From Leptasterias polaris (lineage: Eukaryota; Echinodermata; Asteroidea; Forcipulatida; Asteriidae), in assembly GCA_037783415.1 (NCBI GenBank), contig JAZGTN010000213.1, forward strand, positions 1,240,001-1,304,000: a stretch of DNA of 64,000 nucleotides. Direction: 5' to 3'. Below, piece after piece: positions 13,801 through 25,800 of this stretch (position 1 is the first letter of the stretch; each line of letters opens with the position of its first letter). The translations under genes and the position numbers were made by a program. The notes beneath the pieces are model-generated. The model saw nothing but the letters and a program-made list of their open reading frames with translations, searched no databases and was not told the origin of the DNA.

Positions 13801-16800
13801 AGAGCCAGAGCCAAAGCTGGAGCCGGAGCCTAAGCCAAGGTTTTGGAAAAAGGCCCAGGTAATTTCTTGTTTTTGCAGTTCTGTGCATGAGCGCTTTACA
13901 AAAACAATGGATTTACCAAGCAAGTTTGCTTTATGGTCGCCATTTGACCCTATATAACAAGGTCAAGGTCATTTTGATCAATGATTGGTTGTTGTCATGA
14001 AGGTCACCATTCGACCCTATTTTACAAGGTCACTCATTGGTCACACATCTTTATTTTCATTGATGACGGTTGTTTTCTTAAAGGTCACAGGAGGTCACAA
14101 TTTGACCCTGTTTAGCAAGGTCAATATCACTCTTTCAGTAGTCACAAATTTTGATCTTGATTTATTATTGGTTGTTTTCTTGAAGGTCACAATTTGACCC
14201 TGTTTAACAAGGTCAAGGTCAATCTTTCAGCTGTCACACAATTTAATCTTGATTGATGATTGGTTGTTTTCTTATAGGTCACCGTTTGACGTTTCAATGA
14301 TTGTACTGATTTTATTGGTTTTCATCATCATGACGATATGGTCGGAGAACTACGGGGATGCCAAAGCCAGCTTAGGCACATCATTCAAAACGGCCATTTC
14401 ACACATACAGACAGGTGAGATACAAAACAAGCACCTTTTGCCATGTTACGGTTGGGTTGGGTTGGCGTAGTGGTATCTTTTCTTGCCTCCCACCTCCAGG
14501 ACCTGCAGCCGATTTCACGAAAGTAGTGCGTAACTTGCGCCATGTCTTAAAGTTACGCCATGTAAATGTTGCGCAGCTGCGCCACTTCCTTAAATTGCAT
14601 TTCACGAAACTTGATGAATGACAAACCCCGCGGATGAGGCTAATATCAACCTTTTCAACGACTGTTGCCTGAAACCACAGAAAAAAATGCAACGGAGCGG
14701 CCATTTTAAATCGCGATCTTTTCACACAACAACATGTTTGTACAGTACAGTGTCTACGTACGGCGGTGTGGTAAGTGTCGGGATTAGATGGCTCAAGTTG
14801 AACCATTGACTTCGTTTATTTTGAATTCCCATTACATTTCAATATCTGACTGCTAAATTAAGTTGATGTCGCCATGAATTTTTAAAACAATGCTTGATCA
14901 AATTGGTGGGGGTGGGCGTTGAATTTATTTTCAGCTGGTTTTTTAACAATAAAAAGTAATAAACTTGTTTGTTTTTAATCGTAAAAATTACTTATTATGG
15001 CTGACGAACGTGTTTTTTTGTTTTGAGTCGGCTACAGAAAAGAAAGAATGCAACACCTTTCAGTCAGCACTGAAATAACGTCGTTTCCCAAGGATAGTGT
15101 AGCCTACCCGGGTAAAACCCATCGTGCCGTTGGCAGTTTATCAACTTGCGCTATAAAATACTGACTTACGCCATCAAAATCGAGTGTGTAAGTTGTGCCA
15201 TTTTTGTGGCGTAACTTTCAGACTTGGCGTAACTTTCGTGAAATCGATCATAATTTCGTGGCGCAACTTACGCCATAAATGTTGTGCAAGTGGACTTACG
15301 CCATGGCGTAAAGTTTTGTGAAATCGGCTGCCGGGTAGAATCTAGGACCTCGGTTCGAATCCCGCCAGGGGCACTATGTGGATCGGGTTTTCAGTCCCTA
15401 CCTGATATTGGAATATTTTAGTCTATGAGGTTTTTCTCCCTAATGTCAAACTGAAACTTCCTTCTTTGTCTTCTCTCCATGGGCTCTTGGCAAATGTAAG
15501 GGGTTAAGTTCACTTTTCTGACTTTTTTGGCTTCACAACCAGAAATAATAAATGAAACAAAATATTACTTAAATTTTGATTTTCATTTATTTTAAAACAA
15601 TCAACATTTTCATTATTATTTTTTAGTGTGATTATTTTGTTGTTGACAATATTTCATTTTTGAAAAGGTTATTGAATTGTGTGTTTGTTTAGTTGTTAAA
15701 ACAATATTTCATTTTTGAAAAGGTTATTGAATTGTGTGTTCGTTTAGTTGTTAAAACCAATAATGTCTTTATTATTATTTAACAGATGTTATACCAGCAA
15801 CTGTTTTCCCATGAAATATTTATACTTGATTATTTTATTCTTTTTATGCCAGATCAACCACCAAATATATACATGTATGTAGTTGCGAATGGTGGAGAAA
15901 AAATTAAGAATCATTAGCTAATAAAAATTAAAATATTGGTATACATGTATAACCGATAAAATTTGTATTTTTCAAATTACAAGCAGCAGGTACTGCATAT
16001 TACTGTTGCAGTGTAATTATTTGTGTTGACTGGATCCCTGAGTTACAGACCCTGTGCGGCTATTTTGTTGTCTCTAATGTGACCTCATTTGTTCGCTATC
16101 GCATATTGGTGCGGCATCCACATCATACGAGTATATTGATTAGTGTGTGATTAGATTAATTCTATGATTATGCAGTGTAGGCCTGCAACCTAGAACAATG
16201 TGTGACCTTTAGGGGGTATTATGCAGGAGTAGTAGAGCTGACAAAATAGTTGCAGACAATGTTATGTTTAGTATTGTCATCCATGAAATAACAAAAAAGT
16301 GAAAATTAAGCCTTAATCCATTTTGTGAGGCAGGAGAAACTAGTGACAAACCATACAAAATTTTCAGTATGTAAATAAATTGTCCTTAATTTTGGTTGTA
16401 ACAATCGAAATCAGCTGTTGCCTTTTTGTAGGTTTTCAGATACAGTTTACAGATACAGTTTTCTCGAATACGACTTCATAATCGGAGGGAAATATTTTGC
16501 AAAAAAAAAAAAAAAATGTTTCAGTGTGAACCTCATCAGTAAGTTTTCAGACCCAAATTAAACAATGCTTTTTATCTTTACCAATCCTGTATACCTCTAG
16601 AGGCTGAGTGCCCTACATTTAGGTTGTTTGTTTATAGACCTTATGCATTGACGTCACCAATCCGCCATCTTAGAGGTAAACTGATGATGAAACAATGGAA
16701 ACGCGCTGATTTGTACGCGCGGCGCACAAGACTGGCCAATGAGCATCTTCCTTTTGACCTCTAGGTGAGGGCGCCCTACTCAAATGACGTCATATGCATA

Positions 16801-19800
16801 AGGTCTATTGTTCCAACAGTGAAGTCAGAGCATCATTTTAAATGAAATAAATGTAAACAATATATCAGGGTGACAGTAACACATGTATTTGCAGCTGATA
16901 CATGATTGATTAATTAAAAATATTTACATGGCATACAGACAAGGCACACATCCTTTAAAGGCACTGGACACGTTTGGTAATTACACAAAATATATATTAG
17001 CATAAAAAGTTACTTGGAAACGAGCAACGGAGGGCTGTTGATAGTATAAAACATTGTGAGAAACGACTCCCTCTGAAGTAACGTAGTTTTTGAGAAAGAG
17101 GTAATTTCTCACTCAAATATTAAAAGACTTCAGGCCTGAAGCCATTTATTGGCATCTGAAAGCACACAAATTTGTGCAACAAGGGTGTTTTTTCTTTCAT
17201 TATTTTCTAGCAACTTCGATGACCAATTGAGCCCAAATTTTCACAGGTTTGTTATTTTATGCATATATGTTGGGATACACCAAATGAGAATACTGGTCTT
17301 TAATAATTACTAAACGTGTCCAGTGCCTTTTATTACATTCGTATACCACACACATAGACCCTGGTGGAACATATGTTACAGGCCATCCTTTATTTTGCCA
17401 TGTATTTATTGCCATGACGTTGGACCGCAGTATCCCAATTATTATAATTACTAGGCCAAATTTCATAAAGATGCTTAAGCAGATAATAGTGTTTAACAAT
17501 TTTCTGCTGAGCAACAATACTAAGCAGGAAACCAGTTGAAAACAGTAGATATATGGTACTTTGGCTGGTAACCTTTTTCTGGTTAACACAATTGGCTGGT
17601 AACCTTTTTCTGGTTAACACAATTATTTAGTGCTTACCTGTTATTGTGCTTTGGCAAATACATGTATATGAAATTGGGTCCAACTATTTACTCTATAGAA
17701 TTTTAATATCACCAATGTACAGATAATTCAAGGGGCCAAACTATTTTTAATCCAATTACATTGATTTGAATTGGAGGAAAACAAACAATTTCACATGATA
17801 ATGGTCTAGTGCCTGAACTTGATAAATGCAATCATCAGTTATCTTATTTTCACAGACCGTAAAGTCTTATGTCTTGGCATGATCCAGTCTTTGTTTGAAG
17901 GAGCAATGTACACATTTGTCCTGGAGTGGACGCCAGCTCTCGGTCGGTCACAAGAGCAGACGGATCCTAATCAACCAAAAGAGGTCATTCCACACGGCTG
18001 GATATTCGCTGGATTTATGGTGAGAGTTTGGGGAGGGACAAGGGTCAAATATATCAAGCTCCAAAGATGACAAAAACACCTGGTTTTTTCACTAAGACGC
18101 ACTCGCATTCCTGACAACATTTTTGTAAAAATCTAACTTCAAATGTATTCAAAAGCACAAAAGTAGCTAATCACAAGAAAATGTTGCTTACCAGAATAAG
18201 GTTACCAGCCAAAATACCATTCCACATGTACAATCTGTGGCTGGTACCCTGCTTATTTTTGCTAAGCAGCAAATTTTAAGCAATTGTTTTCTGTGAAATT
18301 CGACCCAGGTGATAAGATTTTAATGAGATTTATGTTTTAAAGGTCTTTAACCCCATGAGCCAGATTGAAGAAAATATAAGGCACTGTTTTTATTCTTAAA
18401 TATTGAATTGGAACATCTAGGTGGTGAAACAATTAGTTTGTTACCCATGCTCATTTATTGGCCTTCTTGTAAATTTAGAAAATATTGCAAATTCTCCGTT
18501 GTGCAAGCGTGCACTGCAGATGGTCGTTTCAATGGATTTTTCCCCCAAGCCATCTGCTCTGTTCGCCGGGACAGTCAACACAATTTGGCAAACAATCTGA
18601 AAGGAAAACTGAAAGTTATTGACGGTAGTTTTTTATTGACCATATGTAGCCCAGCTGATGTGACACAATTCCAACACAGGTAAAACTTTCCTTTTTGTTA
18701 TTGGCTGAACCTCAACAGCCACCTGGCATTTTTCTTGGGATCTTGGTTTAAAGGTGTTATACAGGATTGGTAAGGATAAAAAACATAATTGTTTTGATTT
18801 TAGTGTGAAAACTTACTGATTATGAAGTTCACACTAGAACCATTCTCTCTGTGAAATATTTCCCTTTGAAATGATATCATATTTGAGAAAATTTATCTGA
18901 AAACCTATACAACCAAAATTAAGGACAACGGTTTACAAGCTGAAAATTGTGCATGGTTTTCACTATTTTTTCCTGGCACAACAGCTTTTCACATGTTTGT
19001 TATTTCATGTGGTTGATCTCACAAAACATGAACACTGTCTGCGACTATTTTTTCAGCTCAACCAATCCTGTATGATACCTTTAACCATCTTTGCCCAACT
19101 GGGTCTATCCCCAACTATAAACTTCCTCAACATTTGGGCTTTGAAACTCGGTTTAACCTCAACTGATTAAAGGTCCTATGATATTTTTTTTCTTTCTAGA
19201 AGTTAAACTAATATGCACTTATTATGATTAACCTTTCAATGCAAATTTGTGTTTGAGTCATCATGCGTGCAACATTCATATATTGCTAGGCAACTAACTG
19301 CCATAGAGCAACATGCTTGTGTTATGATTTTGTGCGCATTGTGCTGATCAGCAGTATAATCGGTACCGTAATGCTTTACGTCACTGTACATGCATTACGA
19401 ACATAATAATATTTTTTGTTTAACTTCAAGAAAGACTCTGCTAGGGTCGAAAGGTCAGGCCACTTAGGAGCCGTTCACAATTATCAACATTTTCACGAGT
19501 GTACAAACCGTACGCTAGGGGGGAGGGGTTAATGCCCGCCGAAAGTTTTTATTATTATTTTAAAATGTCGATCTGTTTTCTCGCCTGTCGCCACAGCCGA
19601 CATTGCTCACATCCCACCCACGCCGCAACCGATGCCGAGCGAGCACTGGCCGAGCCGGTCGCGCCCCGAGCCAGGCCCCGCATCGCATCCCATGAACGTA
19701 TTGTGTACAGCATGCGCGTCATTGTAGTCCTACACACGTACATGAAAATGTACTGTATGTACATGTATAGTCCGTATCCACTGCATGTTTTTAACGGCCG

Positions 19801-22800
19801 GCCACGTCCACACACACAAGTGTGTAAACACCTGCAATCGTGGACCTCCTATTGTCCCTCTTTTGTTTATACTTTAACTTTTTTGCAAAACCTCCATTGG
19901 TTTTGTACACGATCTCCAACCGTGGACCTTTCCCCAACCGTGGATCCTATTGTCCCCTTTTGTTATACATGTAGGTCCCCGGTTTGAACACGTATACCTA
20001 CTCACACACACACATTGTCCCACACGCACAAACAAGACTGCATGGACAAGTTCATTAATGTATAGGGTAAAAATTATTAAAATATTATAAATAAACTAAT
20101 CGGTTTTAAAGAGAACATTTGTAAATGTTTTTTTTGCGTTGTAAAAAGCTTCAGTAATTTAATAATTTAATAAAAAATACAAATAGCATAATATTCCATT
20201 TTTAAAAGAGGGGATTACCGTTTAAAACGGTAATTACCTCTTTTAAAAATGCAGTGTTCCCAAATCACATGCAAGTATCTATATGTAGTACACTTTTAGG
20301 GGGGAGGGGGGGGGGGGGTCTTGAAAAAGTGTACTCTTTGTACACTTGTGAAAATGTTGATAATTGTGAACGGCCCCTTACTAATTTGTGCATTTATACC
20401 ACAGGTCCTTTTTGGTTGGTAATCAGTTTGCAACAGCTTATTCTCATTTAAAAAAAATTATAAAGTGCAGTATTGCCCCAAAACAGCCTCAAAGCACTTT
20501 GTACTTAAACAAGAAATTGTACGAGCACATCAGTAGCCTTGATCAAGGCATGCTGGCCGGAGAGAATGGTTAAGTCGCATTTGCCCCGCTTACCTACATG
20601 TATATGGACAATTCCACGGTTACTCGCGTTACGTTTTTGATGTACTTTTGAGTTTCCTTAGGCTGTAATTACCTTACTGAAAAGGTTTAACAATCTGTTA
20701 TCCCCATGGTAGATAGAGTATACCTAGACGTACTTAGGCACCAATGATGACATGCAGAAAAATTTGTTATGTACTGTATGATATACAAGACACACAAAAT
20801 CGGTTACTCACGTTACATTTTCTGACGTGCATAAAAAACCAACATGCTTCAACCAAAAAGTCTCCTCATACAAACAACCTTTGGAAGTTTCTTTTAAATT
20901 GATAAAAGACCATGCCATGGCGCACAAATAATAAGAATAAAACAAATCTTCTAGAATCTTTAATTTTTTTGCAATCACCAAAAAACATGGTTACTCGCGT
21001 TACGGTTACTCACGTTACAAAGCATGAAAACACAGTAAGGGCATGAACCAAAAGATTAAATTTACCACTATTTGACTGATTTATGTTTTCAATAGACATG
21101 AGATCATTAATAGATCTAACATTAACAAGATCTCTACTTTTTCTTTATTTTTTCTTTCACTTTTCTCGCAAAATGAAAAATTCAAGCATGCTCTGCTAAT
21201 GCAGTTTTTCTATCAAATCGTCAATTCCAAACAATTCAAACTAAAGAGATGTCCCTTTTTGTTCTAAGGATTGTGTTAACCTGGAGGTTGACATGTGACT
21301 TATCTGTACAAAAGGTGATTTTGCAATTAAAAATTTTCTCTCAGAAGCATGCTCAGAGAGGTGAGATATTTTTGTTATAGGGGTCTAACGATTGCCATTT
21401 AAAAGAAGACAAAAAAAGTTGCAGTCAATAATAAATTGAAGGTCCTGTACGTGGTTAACTAAAACTTCACTGAAAATAGGTTGTTATTGCTTTTAAAATT
21501 TGGCAACAATACATGCTGATGTGCTTGTTTTGATTATTTTTTCCCCAACGCCTGAATCAAAGGTTCTTGGATGGGCTGACATTCTATGCATGCTCATTGA
21601 ACCATTTCCCCTGTCCTGCCTGACCTAATAACCCCTGGTCACCTCTTCTTGTTTCAAAAGATTCAGCCTCTATCATATCAGTAATAATATACTGTAGCTC
21701 TATGATGTACAAACATCCATTACCTTTCTTTCCTTGTACTAAAAAAATAGGGCTCGATCTCGAAAAAATTAACTTGAATAGTTTTGTTCTTCGTGCAACC
21801 CCGATTAAAAAAGAAGAGGGCTAAAACATTTGACAACAAATCGTATATTGATGTACTGTGATTGTGGGCATTGCATCATTGCATACATGAACATAGTACA
21901 TATTGTGATTGTGCGCATTACACCAATCAGTAGTACAATCAGTTCCATCTTGCATTCCTACATCTTGAACAAGAACTTGTACAAGCTCTTCAGCCCGTCC
22001 CACTGGTCTTGGATGAGACTGATGGGATTGAGCAAAGTCCATGTGCTCATCGAACAGTGTGCAATGCATCATGGGTAATCTGCTGCTGCCCTATTGCTTC
22101 AAAAGGGACAATTTGCATACTCTTTTGTAAATAATTAAGGCATATTCCTGCACTCACTTTTTTTATACAATTTGCTGAAACAGTCTCCTCTTATACTTGT
22201 TTAGCCCGGTTACTCACGTTACATGTATGGTTACTCACGTTACATGGTTACTCACGTTACCATTTTCATTACCTCACCCAATTGTACTATTAATGGATAC
22301 ATCATAAAGAACCCTATTTTTACATTTGAGATCAGTAGACAGATAATTTTAAGTGGCAAATGTTAAAACTGAGAAAAACATTCACTGGGGAAAAAAGATC
22401 ATATTTTGGTTACTCACGTTACACTGCCCACAAGTACTTTGAATGTTCATTCATAACTACTAGATGAACTTAGTCAAGTTATTTTTATTTTTTTATCTGA
22501 ATAGTAGTGTCATATATGTTATAGGAAATGAATAACTAACAAGATTATCACCTAAATGTCAATAAAAAGAAAAAACAAGCAAAATGCAAATCTTGAAGTA
22601 CTTTTAGTTTAAAAATACCTTTCAGGTTTCAGGTTTCAGGTTTATTTCCATACCATTAGGCAGTACAATATAAGGGGGAAAATAATTATCGGAACTTATT
22701 AATAGTATGGGGCGGTCAGACAAGAAGCCTAAGCTTGTACAAGGTCTGGCCACTTCGTAAAAGATACATATAAATAATAGTTACAATCATGAGTTTCCAA

Positions 22801-25800
22801 ATAAATAAGCAATTATTATATGCTATTGTTATTAAATAATTTAATTTAATAAAGTCATAACCTGATAAGTCAATAAATACAATGTTGAAGATAAATAAAT
22901 AGCCATCTTTAACTAAAGGATTTCAGTAATTGTGTCACATGGCAATCCAATTAATAATTATCTAAAACTCCTAGTTATCATTAACCACATTAAGAAGAAA
23001 TTTCTTATAGTACTTCTTACATGCTCTAATTGAAGTCAGTGGGCAGGAAGATCGAATTTGGTTCCAAAGGAGAGGTCCCTGGTATCTAACCGTTGAAAGG
23101 TGGAGGGATGTTCTAACTTTATTTAGATGAAGTTTATCTGATGCCCTGGTGTTGTAAGTATGAATATCAGTGTTCCTTACAAACAAATCTCTAATATTCA
23201 AGGGTAAAGATACACTTTTTTCAAAGTTATACATTAAAGCACACATATGGTATTTATAGAGATCAAATATAGATAATGTGTTGAATTTGATAAATAGTGG
23301 GGCAGAGTGATCTCTGGAACCAGACCCGTTAATTAATCTTAAGGGTTTTTTTTGAACAACAAACAACTTATCAAGGAATGTTTTGTGGGTGTTTCCCCAG
23401 GCAAGTATACAATACTGAAGACATGACAATGATAATGTATTATAAATGGAAAGCAAAATGTGGGATGGAACATAATGTTTAAGTTTTCTAATGATGCCAA
23501 GGTTACGGGAAATTAATGTGAGAACTTTCTGACAATGATTTTTCCACGTAAACTTATCATCAACAATGACACCCAAAAATGTACATGAATTTACCTGTTC
23601 AACAACAATATTGTTGAGACGAATATTAACGTTTTTATCTATAGATCTATTCGTAAAGACCATCACATGTGTTTTCTTCAGGTTCAAAGATAATCTGTTA
23701 CACGTGAACCACTCACAAACATTAGTTAATTCGGTGTTCATGAGGTTAACGTCTTCATTTAAATTTTTTCCACTGTAGAATATGTTTGTATCATCTGCAA
23801 ATAAGATGAATTTCAGAAGTTGGGTAGAATTGCAGATATCATTAATATAAATTAGAAATAGTATGGGCCCCAGGATTGAGCCCTGAGGTACACCACAAGT
23901 AATTGATTTGTATCTGGATTTTTGTGTTTGCCAGACAACAAGTTGTTTCCTATCTCTCAGGTAATCTTTGAACCACTCGAGTGCAATACCTCTGACACCA
24001 TATCTTTCTAGCTTACTCATTAATATATCATGATCTATTGTATCAAATGCCTTCGAAAGATCCAGAAAAATGCCAATGGTATGTTCAAATTTGTCCAGAC
24101 TAGAGGTTACTTTATCAACTAAATCAATCAAGGCATGTTGAGTGGAAAATTTTGCCCTGAAGCCATATTGAGATTGTGACAGTATGTTATATTTATCAAA
24201 AAAATTTCCAAGACGGTCTGCAACCAACCGTTTTAATAACTTGGAGAAGCATGGGAGTACAGATATGGGACGATAATTAGAGAAAAAAGAACGATCACCA
24301 TTTTTATGAACGGGGGTAACTTTTGCAATTTTGAGTACATCGGGAACTTCTCCGGAAACGAAAGAGTGATTGAAAATATTCGTTAAGGGCTGAACAATAG
24401 AGGAAGCAATATTTTTGATCAGAATATTATCAAGTCCATCATGACCTGAGCTCTTCTTATTTGGAAGTTTACAGATACAATCTAAGAGTTCTTCCTGTGT
24501 AATTGGATTTAAAAATAGGGAGTCCGGAAAATCACCTTTGATATACTTTATCGGGTCAGAAATACTATTAGGTATCATTGAACCTAAATCTTGACCAATG
24601 TTAACAAAGTAATGATTGAAAGTCTCTGCAATCACGAGAGGGTCATTAACATCACAATCATTTATTTTGAACGAATTATTTGGTTGTAGCTTGTTGTGTT
24701 TTTTACTTAATATTTCATTGATAACTTTCCAGGTATTTCTCATGTTGTTCTTTTCTTGCTCAAAAGACGCTACATAAAATTCTTTCTTAGAAGCTCTTAT
24801 CACAGTTGTCAATTTGTTTTTATATCTGTTATATTTAACCTTATTGATCTCGGAAGGTTTTTTAAGAAATGTTCTATAGAGTTTATTTTTCTTTCTTATA
24901 GACTTTAGGAGACAATTAGTAATCCACGGATTAGTGGGTACTTTTTTGTGATGTCGACATTTTTCAAAAGGCATACAATTATCAATAAGTTGGTTAAGCT
25001 TGGATGTGAACTGCGAGTATTTCAAATTGACCCCATCACCCGTTAATATAACGGAATCCCAGTCAACTTGTGCTAATTCATTTTTCAGTGCAGCAACATT
25101 TTGGGCTGATGTGTTTCTTTTCCAAAAAAATCTAGATATTTTCTTGGTTTTTTCAATGGTCGAACCAAAGAGAATGATTGGAAGATGATCACTGAAATCT
25201 GATAAAACAATATAAGTTGATAATGGTTCAACGTTGTTAGTAAAAATATTATCAATCAAAGTTGCCGAGTTTAGAGTTATTCTGGTTGGTTTGTCAATCG
25301 TTGGACGAAAGAAATAAGTATACAAAATGTTTAGTACGTCATTAGTTCCAGCGTGAGTATCACTATTTAGAAGATTTATATTGAAATCGCCCAATAAATA
25401 ACAAGTCTTTGATTCAGATGAAATTTTTTCAAGCATTACTTCAAGTTCTTCTGTGAAGGAATGAAGGCATAAACCAGGTGGTCTGTAAATCAAACCAATG
25501 ATAACGTTTTTTGTATTTGTTGTAATCTCCACAAATAAGGATTCATAAGAATGAGTTGCAGTTGACAGATCGGGGCGCAATACATAAGTTATTGAATCTT
25601 TAATATACATCATTACGCCTCCGCCTATTTGATTTTGTCTGTTTTTAAACTCAATATTGTAACCTGGCATGAACAATAGGGGGTCAGGGTCTGACTTGAG
25701 CCAAGTTTCAGTGAGGCCGATAATTTGAAATTCGTGTCTCATTTCTGCAAGTGAGTGCTGCAAGGGGTCAAAATTTTTATTTAAACTTCTTATATTTGCA

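Noticed and set aside
13664..13957. Pro-Glu-rich ORF as an extra exon
   Set aside because: It is produced by a degenerate hexamer repeat; including it would break the conserved reading frame between exons 4 and 5.
14399..14806. 135-codon minus-strand ORF
   Set aside because: It overlaps MFSD5 exon 5, a SINE and a MITE and has no domain.
19499..19987. 162-codon ORF inside the Harbinger-like element
   Set aside because: No transposase motif or other domain, low-complexity stretches; likely chance.
20618..22422. CRISPR-like array of GGTTACTC repeats
   Set aside because: Spacing is irregular, some copies are adjacent, no cas genes, and the sequence is clearly eukaryotic.
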